Positions 25,091 through 33,021 of a DNA stretch of 64,000 nt are shown here, one piece after another; the stretch's first letter is position 1, and each line of letters opens with the position of its first letter. Location: positions 1,240,001 to 1,304,000 of the forward strand of contig CBDDIP010000001.1 in assembly GCA_965229005.1 (NCBI GenBank), given 5' to 3'. Under the pieces are notes generated by a model. It had not been told where the DNA came from. It made no database searches and saw nothing but the letters and a program-made list of their open reading frames with translations. This DNA is from CBDDIP01 sp965229005. GTDB lineage: Bacteria > Actinomycetota > Acidimicrobiia > Acidimicrobiales > Ilumatobacteraceae. Made by a program: the position numbers and the translations under genes.

Positions 25091-26581
25091 TCAGACCAGT
25101 TCGCGGCGCAGCAACTTGCCGCTGACGTTGCGCGGCAGCTGATCGACGATGAGCACCTTCGACGGGCACTTGTAGCGAGCGAGGTGATCGCCGCACCACT
25201 CGATCAGCGTGTCCTCGTCGGCCGACTTGCCGGCGGCGAGCACGACGAACGCCTTCACGGCCTCGCCGGTGTGCGGGTGCGGCACGCCGATCACGCCGAC
25301 GTCGGCAACGGCGGGGTGCATCGCCAGCACGTCTTCCACCTCGGCGGGGTAGACGTTGAACCCGCTGACGATGATGAGGTCCTTCGATCGGTCGACGAGG
25401 TACAGGTAGCCGTCGTCGTCGGTGACGGCGATGTCGCCGGTGCGCAACCACCCGTCGGGCGTCAGCGCACGAGCCGTCGCCGCGGGCTCCTCGTAGTAGC
25501 CGAGGAACACGTTCGGACCCTTCACCCAGATCTCGCCGGCATCGCCCTCGAGCGCGTCGTCGCCCTGGTCGTCGACCAGCCGGACCTGCATGCCCTCGAG
25601 CACCTTGCCGACCGAGCCGATGCGCATCGGCAGGCCGGCCGAGCTGGTGACGACCGGCGACGCCTCGGTGAGGCCGTAGCCCTCGGACAGCTCGATGCCG
25701 AACCGCTCCTGCAGGCGGCGCATCGCCTCCTCGGGCATCTTCGCCGCACCGGTGAGCGCCATGCGGACGGATGCGAACGCGTCGGCCGGCGCATCATCGA
25801 AGTGGCTGAAGGCCAACCACAGCGGCGGCGCGCCAGGGATCACGGTGACCTTGCGCTCGCGGATCGTGTCGAGCGCGGTGGACGGATCGAAGCGCTGCAC
25901 CAACACGACGGTTGCCCCGCGAGCGAGGCTCAACCCGAGCACGACGTTGAGGCCGAAGATGTGGAACATCGGCAGCACGCCGTAGACGACATCGCCGGTG
26001 GTGATCTCGCCGTTGCCGGCGCGGCCCTGATCGAGGTTGGACTGCAGGTTGCCGTGGCTGAGCATCGCCGCCCGCGGGGACCCGGCCGTTCCACTGGTGA
26101 AGATCAGCGCGGCAAGCGCGTCGGGCTCGACCTCGACCACCGGGACCGGCTCGGCATCGAGCAGGGCCTCGAAGGTCGTGGTCGCATCGGCGACGCCGGA
26201 CTCCATCTCGACGACGTGCTGCACGGTGGGAACCGCGGCACGGTCGACACCGCTCCATGCGGATGCGGCGGTCGGGCCGACGCAGACCACGGTGGCGCCG
26301 ACCGTGGCGATCTCGCGGGCGATCTCCGGCGACGGGCTGGTCGGGTTCAACGGCACGGTGACCGCACCGAGCCCGAGGCAGGCGAAGTAGAGGTCGACGA
26401 AGAAGCGGTTGTTGCCGCAGATGACGGCGACGCGATCGCCCTGCTGCACGCCGAGCGCCGCGAGCCCGCCGCGCAGGTGATCGATCTGATCGCGCAAGGC
26501 TCCGTAGGTGGTCTCCCGTCCGCGGCTGATGATGGCCACGCGATCCGGATCGTGTCCATCGATGATGTGCCCCAGGTTCAC
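25091..26581 (-). CDS. Acyl-CoA synthetase (class I adenylate-forming enzyme)
   Basis: A 496-residue AMP-forming ligase that would activate a carboxylic acid to its CoA thioester. The P-loop is FTSGTAGSPRAAMLSHGN, the adenine-binding motif is GYGLTEASP, and the hinge and C-terminal catalytic region read GWLRTGDIA, DRSKDLIIVSGFNVYP and the lysine in NVSGKLLRREL. GTG 26581 is chosen because GAGGGAG lies 6 bases upstream; a second GTG at 26596 is possible but has a poor site. It follows a 27-codon ORF and a SAM hydroxide adenosyltransferase gene. Chain-length preference is unknown. Confidence 0.9.
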   Translation of the reverse strand: MNLGHIIDGHDPDRVAIISRGRETTYGALRDQIDHLRGGLAALGVQQGDRVAVICGNNRFFVDLYFACLGLGAVTVPLNPTSPSPEIAREIATVGATVVCVGPTAASAWSGVDRAAVPTVQHVVEMESGVADATTTFEALLDAEPVPVVEVEPDALAALIFTSGTAGSPRAAMLSHGNLQSNLDQGRAGNGEITTGDVVYGVLPMFHIFGLNVVLGLSLARGATVVLVQRFDPSTALDTIRERKVTVIPGAPPLWLAFSHFDDAPADAFASVRMALTGAAKMPEEAMRRLQERFGIELSEGYGLTEASPVVTSSAGLPMRIGSVGKVLEGMQVRLVDDQGDDALEGDAGEIWVKGPNVFLGYYEEPAATARALTPDGWLRTGDIAVTDDDGYLYLVDRSKDLIIVSGFNVYPAEVEDVLAMHPAVADVGVIGVPHPHTGEAVKAFVVLAAGKSADEDTLIEWCGDHLARYKCPSKVLIVDQLPRNVSGKLLRRELV

Positions 26582-26633
26582 CGCACGCTCCCTCACGTCA
26601 GCTCAACGGTGTGGCGATGTTACCGGTGGGTCA

Positions 26634-26717
26634 TCACAGGCGCAGCAACGCGATGGTGCCGGCGACCAGGATCATGACGAGCAGCAGAGCGAGCGTGAGC
26701 GTGGTGGCCGGGCGCAT
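26634..26717 (-). CDS. Putative 27-residue single-pass membrane microprotein
   Basis: A short ORF between two same-strand genes, starting at ATG 26717, 10 bases after the upstream stop. The product starts MRPATTLTLALLLVMILVAG and ends TIALLRL: one hydrophobic helix flanked by arginines. Codons are GC-ending as in neighbouring genes. No strong ribosome site is visible (TAGGG about 9 bases upstream). Translation is unproven; it would be co-transcribed with its neighbours. It could act as a membrane regulator or subunit, but no function can be assigned. Confidence 0.45.
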   Translation of the reverse strand: MRPATTLTLALLLVMILVAGTIALLRL

Positions 26718-26727
26718 GCGGTTGACC

Positions 26728-27612
26728 CTACCGGTGCCCGTTCGGGCGATCCCGGGTGACGGACATGGCGACCTGCGTCGTGACGGAGGCGGGCGCGTCG
26801 TCATCGCCCAGCGGCGAGATCGTCACGGCCGAGCCGGCACCGATCGACAGCTCCTCGGCGGCCGACCGCTGATCGAGCACGAAGGCCAGCATCCCGGAGC
26901 CGTCCACCACCAGTCCGACCGTGCCAGGTCCGAGGTCGGCGAACGTGTCCGCGCGCGTCGCGATGCGGTTGACGGAGCCGGCGACGAGTCGCACGCGATC
27001 GCCCCAGTCGGCGATCTCGTCGGGCCCGACGTTGATCTGGCAGTTGCCGAAGCGGTCCACCCACAGCACCTCGGCGACGAGCCCGCCGCCCTCGTCGCGC
27101 GGCAACGGGATCGTGCCCGGGAGCAACGCGTCGGCATCGATCGGCTCACCGAGGTCGTAGAGATCGACGCCGTTGCAGAGGTGCGCCGCCGCGGGAGCGA
27201 ACACGTCGCGCCCGGCGAACGTCGCGCCCGGCGTGGCCAACTGGTACTCGACGTTGGAGAGCACCACTGCGCGCCCGGCGCCGCCGGCCATCGCCACCGC
27301 CGGAGCGAGCAAGCCGTTGTCGGGCCCGATCATCACGCCTTCGCCATCAGCCACCTCGACCGCGATGGAACGACGGCTCGTGCCGACACCGGGGTCGACG
27401 ACGGCGAGCACGATGCCGCTCGGCACGTACGGCACCGCACGTGCGAGGGCGAGACTGCCGGCGCGCACGTCGTAGGGCGCGATGGCGTGGGTGAGATCGA
27501 TGACCACCGCGTGCGGGGCGATGTCGCGGATCACCGCCTTCACGACACCGACGAACTCGTCAGCCGTGCCGTAGTCCGTGAGGAAGCTGATCGTGTCGTA
27601 ACGGCGGCCCAC
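26728..27612 (-). CDS. SAM hydroxide adenosyltransferase (DUF62 family)
   Basis: A 294-residue member of the family that includes fluorinase and chlorinase; most bacterial members hydrolyse S-adenosylmethionine to adenosine and methionine. The signature SFLTDYGTADEFVGVVKAV, the motif DLTHAIAPYDVRAGSLAL and VVDPGVGTSRRSIAV are typical, as is WVDRFGNCQINV in the C-terminal domain. No halogenase-specific loop is evident, so hydroxide is the likely nucleophile. GTG 27612 is used; a TTG at 27633 is an alternative. A strong terminator lies upstream on the same strand, separating it from proC. Confidence 0.88.
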   Translation of the reverse strand: MGRRYDTISFLTDYGTADEFVGVVKAVIRDIAPHAVVIDLTHAIAPYDVRAGSLALARAVPYVPSGIVLAVVDPGVGTSRRSIAVEVADGEGVMIGPDNGLLAPAVAMAGGAGRAVVLSNVEYQLATPGATFAGRDVFAPAAAHLCNGVDLYDLGEPIDADALLPGTIPLPRDEGGGLVAEVLWVDRFGNCQINVGPDEIADWGDRVRLVAGSVNRIATRADTFADLGPGTVGLVVDGSGMLAFVLDQRSAAEELSIGAGSAVTISPLGDDDAPASVTTQVAMSVTRDRPNGHR

Positions 27613-27676
27613 CGGCCGGAGGTTAACGAGCAACCGTCCATCTCGGGCTCAAGCGTGAGGACGCGGGCCTCGTCGG

Positions 27677-27726
27677 AAAAACGACGAGGGCCGATGCCAA
27701 CCCCCCGATGGCATCAGCCCTCCTCG
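27677..27726 (-). terminator. Intrinsic terminator (17-bp stem, U5)
   Basis: Read on the minus strand, a 17-base arm (complement of 27710-27726) pairs with the complement of 27682-27698 with two non-canonical positions around an 11-base loop, followed at once by TTTTT. It lies 163 bases past the proC stop and about 65 bases before the next start. A U-tract terminator is unusual among the U-less hairpins of this window. Just past the Us, CCGACGAGG could pair with the 3' arm as an alternative hairpin. Confidence 0.8.
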
Positions 27727-27888
27727 GCGCAGCCCTTGCGGGGCGCGACACCCGGTTGAAGTTCATCCGGCGGTCATATGACCGAAACGCAGACTACGCA
27801 CATTCGGGCCGGTGAGAAAAGAGTCACGCCGAAGTATTTTCCGCGAGCGGCACAGATGGGTCGTGCGACCCATCGGATCTGCTATGCG
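27727..27888 (-). other. Structured, AT-richer intergenic region (possible small RNA or leader)
   Basis: This non-coding stretch between proC and the terminator is less GC-rich than the surrounding genes. On the minus strand a hairpin with a GCAA tetraloop (27727-27746) abuts the terminator stem, and a 20-base palindrome with 9-base arms, ATGGGTCG-type, lies at 27855-27874, close to the proC stop. I match it to no known RNA family. It could be a proC 3' region, a small RNA, or a leader of the downstream gene. Confidence 0.4.
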
Positions 27889-28686
27889 TCAGTGCGTTTG
27901 ACCGAGCTCGCGACTGCGCGCTGTCGCGGCCATCACGGCCTCGAGGAACGCCGATCGCACGCCGTGCTCTTCGAGCACGCGCAGCCCCGCCGCGGTGGTC
28001 CCGCCGGGTGACGTGACCTGCGCACGGAGCACGACGGGGTCGGCATCGCCCTCGGCCAGCAGCGCTGCCGATCCGACGAGCAGCTGGCGCACGAGCGATG
28101 CCGCCGTCGGCCGAGGAAGGCCCGCCAGCACGCCGGCTTCGATCAACGATTCGGCGACGAGGAAGAGGTACGCGGGACCGCTGCCGGACAGACCGGTCAC
28201 AGCGTCCAGCTGAGCCTCGGTCACCCGGGCGACGGTGCCGACCGCGCCGAGGATCGATTCGGCCCAGGCCAGATCCGCCTCACCCGCCGACGCGCCACCG
28301 GCGATCGCCGACGCACCCTGCCCTACCAACGCGGGCGTGTTCGGCATCGCTCGCACGACCGCTGCGCCATCGCCGGCGGCAGCCGACAGCGTCCCGATCG
28401 ACACGCCGGCAGCGATCGACAGGATGCGCGTCGCACCGGCGGCGACCGCGGCAACGACGGCGGCCGGCACGTCGTACGGCTTCACCGCGATCACGGCGCC
28501 CGCGGCCGGCACGTTGGTGGCACTGATCGTCACGCCGGGGAACATCGAGCGGAGCGCGTCGGCCCGGGCGTCGAGCACCTCGACGATCGCGAGGTCGTCC
28601 GCGGCCCATCCGGCTGCGAGCAGACCGCCAGCGAGCGCGGCGCCCATGTTCCCGCCGCCGATGATCGCCAGGCGATGTGTCGTCAT
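27889..28686 (-). CDS. proC: Pyrroline-5-carboxylate reductase
   Basis: A 265-residue enzyme that reduces pyrroline-5-carboxylate to proline with NAD(P)H. The N-terminal Rossmann motif is IIGGGNMGAALAGGL, VKPYDVPAAV follows, then AMPNTPALVGQGASAI, and the C-terminal signature region reads GLSGSGPAYLFL and AQVTSPGGTTAAGL. The ATG 28686 lies 8 bases after TAGCCT, consistent with a leaderless transcript. Length is normal. No proA or proB is nearby; in actinobacteria proC commonly stands near mshA, as it does here. Confidence 0.96.
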   Translation of the reverse strand: MTTHRLAIIGGGNMGAALAGGLLAAGWAADDLAIVEVLDARADALRSMFPGVTISATNVPAAGAVIAVKPYDVPAAVVAAVAAGATRILSIAAGVSIGTLSAAAGDGAAVVRAMPNTPALVGQGASAIAGGASAGEADLAWAESILGAVGTVARVTEAQLDAVTGLSGSGPAYLFLVAESLIEAGVLAGLPRPTAASLVRQLLVGSAALLAEGDADPVVLRAQVTSPGGTTAAGLRVLEEHGVRSAFLEAVMAATARSRELGQTH

Positions 28687-28825
28687 GGCCGTGGAGGCTA
28701 CGCACGACGGATGGGCGGGAGCATCGACTTCCCCGATGGCCCGCCCATCCGTTCATCAACACAGAACCGTGCCGAGATCGCCCGAGCGGAAAAGATGCAG
28801 CTCAGCGGCTCAACACGGCCAACCC

Positions 28826-29296
28826 TCACCCGAACTTGCTGGCGAAGGCCAGGCGGATGAGGGCGGGGAAGCACTGCTCGACGTAGGCGTAGAGCGAGCC
28901 GATGATGCGGTCGAGCTCGTCCTCGGTGAGGGCGACCAGGGTCAGCTCGCCGCGCAGGAACAGTGCGTCCTCGACGCCGATGGCGAAGTGCGCGCCGACG
29001 AGTCGCTCGTTGCGACGCAGCGCCATCTCGTAGACGGCCTGCACGTTCTCGTACGGCGCCGGCATCACGTAGGTCTCGTAGCGCAGCGTGCGCTGGCCGA
29101 GGGTGAGCCACACGGTCGTGTGCTCCTTCTCCTCGCCGCGCATGCGCACGTACCAGCGCGGCTGGTCGCCGTGCGCGGCGTCGACGTTGCGGTCGATCGC
29201 CTCGATCACCGGGTTGGTCGAGGCGAACCCGGCGAGCCACTCGTCGATCTGGCGCTCGTACACCGCGAGGTCGGCGTCGGCGTGCAGATCGCTCAT
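28826..29296 (-). CDS. YbjN-domain protein downstream of mshA
   Basis: A 156-residue protein of the YbjN family, related to the type III secretion chaperone fold. No enzymatic residues are known for this family. Patches such as RWYVRMRGEEKEHTTVWLTLGQRTLRYETY and YENVQAVYEMALRRNERL fit it. The ATG 29296 overlaps the mshA stop (ATGA), and the same mshA-YbjN pairing occurs in mycobacteria (Rv0486-Rv0487), which strengthens both calls. A role linked to mycothiol synthesis is only an inference from context. Between its stop and proC (28687-28825) I see nothing distinct apart from the proC promoter box. Confidence 0.85.
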   Translation of the reverse strand: MSDLHADADLAVYERQIDEWLAGFASTNPVIEAIDRNVDAAHGDQPRWYVRMRGEEKEHTTVWLTLGQRTLRYETYVMPAPYENVQAVYEMALRRNERLVGAHFAIGVEDALFLRGELTLVALTEDELDRIIGSLYAYVEQCFPALIRLAFASKFG

Positions 29297-30506
29297 GCGC
29301 AGGCGACCAGCTCGTTGACGCACAGGTCGGCGTACAGCCGTCGCAACCGCGCAGCAGCGAATCCCCACGTGTACCGCTGCGCGCGCTGCGCGCCGCGACG
29401 ACCGAGGGCTGCCCCGTGCTCGGGGTGCTCGATGATCTCGTCGAGGTAGCGGGCGAACAGATCGGGATCGCGGTCGCGCACGAGGAACCCGGTCTCGCCG
29501 TGGTCGACGAGCGTCAGCAACCCACCCACCGCACTGGCCACCACCGGCACGCCGCACGCCGACGCTTCGAGCGCGACGAGGCCGAAGCTCTCGCTGCGAC
29601 TGGGCACGACCACCGCGTCCGCGGCGCGGTAGTAGGTGCTGAGGATGTGATGCGGCTGCGGCTCGATGAAGCGGACCCGATCCGTGACGCCGAGCTCGCT
29701 CATCAACACGTTCAGACGCTCGACCTCTTCGTCGCCCTCGGTACCACTGGCCCCGCCGACGATCAGCAGCAGCGCGTCGCTCCGGCTGAGGCGGGCCAGC
29801 GCGCGCACGGCGACGTCGGGGCCTTCAACGGTTGGATGCGACCGACGAACAGCAGCACCGGCACGTCCTCGGGCAGGTCGAGCGCCTGGCGGGCACCAGC
29901 CTTCACGCCGGGGGCGAAGAACGCGTGCTCGACACCGGGGGCCACGATCTCGATGCGGCCCTGCGGGTTGCCGTAGAGGCGGCGGAACTGGCGCTCCTCC
30001 TCCGTGCAGCTGACGCAGATGGCATCGGCGCAGTTGATGATCTCGGCCTCGGCGCGCTCACGCCACTCCGGCTCCATGTCGCCGCCCTCGGCCTTCACCT
30101 TGGCGAGCGTGTGGAACGTGGCCACGAACGGGATGTCGAGCTGGTGCTTGACGCGATGGGCGACCAGACCGCTGAGCCAGTAGTTGGCGTGCAGCACGTC
30201 GGCCGGCGAATCGGTGCGCAGGTGCTCGACGACGGCGTCGCCGAACTCCTCGATCACCTCCGGCAGCTGCTCCTTGCGCAGGTCGAACGGGCCGGCGGGG
30301 ACGTGCACGACGCGGTGCCCGGGCTCGATCTGGACGACCTCGGGAAGGTCGGGGTTCGTGGCTCGCGTGTAGGTCGTGCACTCCACGCCGGCCTGCGCCA
30401 GTGCGGACACCAGCTCGCGCACGTAGACGTTCATGCCGCCACTGTCACCGGATCCGGGTTGCACCAGCGGTGAGGTGTGAAGGGAGAGCACTGCGACACG
30501 TTGCAC
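29293..30506 (-). pseudogene. mshA: D-inositol-3-phosphate glycosyltransferase, frameshifted
   Basis: MshA starts mycothiol synthesis by joining GlcNAc to inositol-3-phosphate. The N-terminal part (from GTG 30506: RVAVLSLHTSPLVQPG, GGMNVYVREL) and the C-terminal part (SRSESFGLVALEASACGVPV) are both well conserved GT4 sequence but lie in different frames. Reading LFVGRIQPLKAP and then RALARLSRSDALLLIVGG needs one extra base near 29817-29821, where CCCCGACG should be CCCCGGACG. A single missing G or C in a short run suggests a sequencing error or a recent mutation. Otherwise the gene is full length (about 405 residues). An ATG at 30539 is an alternative start. Confidence 0.88.
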
Positions 30507-30583
30507 GGCGGAGAGAAAGCCTATCGACTTGCTCAACATTCCCCGGAGCGGGAGGCCTCACACGCGCGTGCGATCATGGACCG

Positions 30584-31909
30584 ATGCGACGACGGGCCCG
30601 GCAGGAGTCGCCGTTCGTGCGGTTGCTGTCGCCGCTGCGCGACTTCCTCGGCACCGAGGCCGCCGGCGGCGTGCTGCTCGCGGTCGGCGCGGCAATCGCG
30701 TTGGTGTGGGCGAACTCGCCGTGGAAGGCCGCCTACAACCGGCTGTGGTCCAGCGATCTCGGCATCACCGTTGCGGGGCACACGTTGCAGCTCGACCTGC
30801 GCCACTGGGTGAACGACGGGTTGATGACGATCTTCTTCCTCGTCGTCGGGCTCGAGATCAAGCGCGAGCTGACGTCCGGGCACCTCAGTGATCGCCGCGC
30901 GGCGATGCTGCCGATCGTCGCTGCGATCGGTGGCATGGCCGTCCCGGCGTTGCTGTTCGTGGCCATCGCGGACAGCGGGTCGCGTCACGGATGGGGCGTG
31001 CCGATGGCCACGGACATCGCACTCGCCGTCGGTGTCGTCGCGGTGGTCGGCGACCGCGTGCCGTCATCGATGCGCGCCTTCCTGCTCGGCTTGGCGATCG
31101 TCGACGACATCGGTGCGATCGTGATCATCGCCGCGTTCTACAGCGACGACATCGGGTGGGGATGGTTGGCGCTCTCGGCTGCGCTCCTCGCGCTCACTGC
31201 GGTGCTGCGACGGATCGGGCTGCGGCCGACGATGGTCTACGTCGTCGTCGGCGTGGCGCTCTGGCTGGCGATGCACGAGGGCGGCATCCACCCGACCCTC
31301 GCGGGTGTGGCGATGGGCCTGCTCGCGCCAACGCAGCCGCACCTGTCCGCCGACCTCATCGACATCGAGGAGCTCAACGACCTGAGCACCGTCGATCACG
31401 CGTACGCGACGAGCGAGCTGGCGCGCAGCTCGGTGAGCACGGTCGAGTGGTTGGAGCACGTGTTGCACCCGTGGACGGGCTACGTGATCGTGCCGGTCTT
31501 CGCGCTGGCCAACGCCGGCATCGAGATCAGCGCCGACGGGCTGCGCGACGCGATGGGCAGCGCGCTGACGTGGGCGGTCCTCGTCGGACTCGTTGCCGGC
31601 AAGCCGCTCGGTGTGTTCGTCGCCTCGCGTCTCGCTGTGCGCGCCGGTGTCGCCGACCTGCCACCGGGCGGGACCACGCGCTCCCTGCTCGGCGTCGGCA
31701 ACGCGGCCGGCATCGGCTTCACCGTCGCGCTCTTCGTCGCCGAGCTGGCGTTCGACGATGCCGACCAGCTGACCAACGCCAAGCTGGCGATCCTCGTCGC
31801 CTCGATCGTCAGCGCCGTGCTCGCCTTCGCCGTCTTGCGCAGCAGCCGACCGACCGCAGACGGGCCTACTTCGCCGACGAGCTCGCCACGAAGCTCTCGT
31901 ACACGTTGA
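30584..31909 (+). CDS. nhaA: Na+/H+ antiporter NhaA
   Basis: A 441-residue sodium/proton antiporter with about twelve membrane helices. The key aspartates are present: one in MATDIALAVGVVAVVG and the pair in LAIVDDIGAIVIIA. FFLVVGLEIKRELTSGHLS and VFALANAGIEIS are further family blocks. It is divergent from mshA with only 77 bases between starts. The 3' end overlaps the convergent Xre-type gene by 44 bases, so their transcripts can pair. The C-terminal tail (SSRPTADGPTSPTSSPRSS) runs into that overlap and is probably not functionally constrained. Confidence 0.95.
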   Translation: MRRRARQESPFVRLLSPLRDFLGTEAAGGVLLAVGAAIALVWANSPWKAAYNRLWSSDLGITVAGHTLQLDLRHWVNDGLMTIFFLVVGLEIKRELTSGHLSDRRAAMLPIVAAIGGMAVPALLFVAIADSGSRHGWGVPMATDIALAVGVVAVVGDRVPSSMRAFLLGLAIVDDIGAIVIIAAFYSDDIGWGWLALSAALLALTAVLRRIGLRPTMVYVVVGVALWLAMHEGGIHPTLAGVAMGLLAPTQPHLSADLIDIEELNDLSTVDHAYATSELARSSVSTVEWLEHVLHPWTGYVIVPVFALANAGIEISADGLRDAMGSALTWAVLVGLVAGKPLGVFVASRLAVRAGVADLPPGGTTRSLLGVGNAAGIGFTVALFVAELAFDDADQLTNAKLAILVASIVSAVLAFAVLRSSRPTADGPTSPTSSPRSSRTR

Positions 31910-32228
31910 GCAACGCCTGTCGCTGCTCGGCGCTCAACAGTGGATCGGCAGCGATCGCATCACGCACACCGCGCACCTTCGTGTCCGGCGACATGAACCC
32001 GGCACGCTCGTAGAGCGACTCGGCACTGATCTGCAGCGCCTTGGCGATCTGCTGGAGGATGTCGGCCGACGGGTTGCGCAACCCGCGTTCGATCTGCGAC
32101 AGGTACGGGTTGCTGACGCCGGCCAGCTCAGCCAGACGGCGCACGCTCATGCGCGCCACCTCGCGCTGGGCCTTGATGAAGTCGCCGACGTCGGCGAGCC
32201 GCTTGTCGAGGTCGTCGCGTGCAGCCAT
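31866..32228 (-). CDS. Xre-family helix-turn-helix regulator
   Basis: A 120-residue DNA-binding protein. The Cro/CI-type helix-turn-helix is at about residues 25-75 (MSVRRLAELAGVSNPYLSQI and the conserved RGLRNPSADILQQIAKAL). A short helical tail follows. It resembles the actinobacterial regulator next to hbhA in mycobacteria (Rv0474). It is third in an operon after the MoaD-like and RsiG-like genes, 20 bases downstream of the latter. Its ATG 32228 gives a normal length. The 3' end overlaps nhaA on the opposite strand by 44 bases. Confidence 0.88.
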   Translation of the reverse strand: MAARDDLDKRLADVGDFIKAQREVARMSVRRLAELAGVSNPYLSQIERGLRNPSADILQQIAKALQISAESLYERAGFMSPDTKVRGVRDAIAADPLLSAEQRQALLNVYESFVASSSAK

Positions 32229-32248
32229 CGTCGTCGCGGGACCGTTCG

Positions 32249-32782
32249 TCAGTCGTCGGCGAGCAGGCCGTCGACGTCGGCCTCGCCGTCGCGGTAGCGG
32301 CGCACGAGCTCGGCGCTCAACGCATCGATGCGACCGAAGAGCTCCTTGCGCTCGTGCGAACGGGCCTGCTCGAACTGCTGCAGCGCCGAGGAGAACTCGG
32401 CCAACTTGTCGTCGGCCAACGACGACACGTCGGCGCCGCCGTAGTCGTCGCACAGCGCCTCGAGCTCGGTGGCCAGGATGTGATCGCTGAAGTCGTCGGC
32501 CGGGCGCGGCGGGCGCGGCGACCCACCGGTCGCGGTGAGGTGCTCCTTCAGGATGATCGGCAGCTCACCGGTGGGCGGGCCGGACTCGCCAGCGGCACGG
32601 TGCCGTTGCACCGCACGCACCAAGTCGATGCGGGCCTGGGCCAGCCGACGCACGTAGGAGATCGCGTCGTCTTCGTGCTGCAGATCACCACGCAACGCGC
32701 GCAGCTCGTCCAGCGGCATCGCCACCAGCGCGGGATCAGCGGCCTGGTCGGGCTGACCGGCGGGATCGATCGTTTGGTTCAA
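32249..32782 (-). CDS. RsiG-like coiled-coil protein with two c-di-GMP-binding-type motifs
   Basis: A 177-residue, mainly helical protein. RsiG of Streptomyces is an anti-sigma factor that grips WhiG when bound to cyclic di-GMP through two motifs E-X3-S-X2-R-X3-Q-X3-D. Here the first helix has Asp38, Ser42, Arg45, Gln49 and Asp53, matching all but the first position, and the last helix has Glu138, Ser142, Arg145, Phe149 and Asp153, matching all but Gln. The linker is Pro-rich and probably flexible. The start is a TTG at 32782 with a perfect GGAGGT site, in a TTGA overlap with the MoaD-like gene. No WhiG-type sigma gene lies in the window. Function is inferred from the motifs. Confidence 0.7.
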   Translation of the reverse strand: MNQTIDPAGQPDQAADPALVAMPLDELRALRGDLQHEDDAISYVRRLAQARIDLVRAVQRHRAAGESGPPTGELPIILKEHLTATGGSPRPPRPADDFSDHILATELEALCDDYGGADVSSLADDKLAEFSSALQQFEQARSHERKELFGRIDALSAELVRRYRDGEADVDGLLADD

Positions 32783-33021
32783 GTTGCACCTCCACTGACG
32801 GGCGGTAGGACCGCGACCTCATCGGCTTCGCCGACCGAGGTGGAGGCGTCGGCGGCATCGCCGTTGACCCACACTCGACACGACGGTAAGACCTGCGAGA
32901 ACCCGTCACCGAACGACGCCACTGCCTTGGCCAGCACCTCTTCCACCGTCGTCCCGTCGAAGCTGGCACGCGACGTGCCCGCAGCTTCGCGAGCAGAGGC
33001 GAACAAGCGCAGGGTGGCCAT
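32779..33021 (-). CDS. MoaD/ThiS-family small sulfur-carrier-like protein
   Basis: An 80-residue beta-grasp protein. The opening MATLRLFASAREAAG and the body VWVNGDAADASTSVGEADEVAVLPPVSGG match MoaD-like carriers, which donate sulfur from a C-terminal Gly-Gly thiocarboxylate. The tail reads GGAT, so two residues follow the di-glycine and would have to be removed for carrier activity. No other molybdopterin genes are adjacent. Its last codons double as the ribosome site (GGAGGT) of the RsiG-like gene, and the two overlap by TTGA. It is the first gene of that operon. Confidence 0.8.
   Translation of the reverse strand: MATLRLFASAREAAGTSRASFDGTTVEEVLAKAVASFGDGFSQVLPSCRVWVNGDAADASTSVGEADEVAVLPPVSGGAT

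Noticed and set aside
27778..28011. 77-codon plus-strand frame between the terminator region and proC
   Set aside because: Half of it is antisense to proC and the other half has codon use unlike local genes; no ribosome site.
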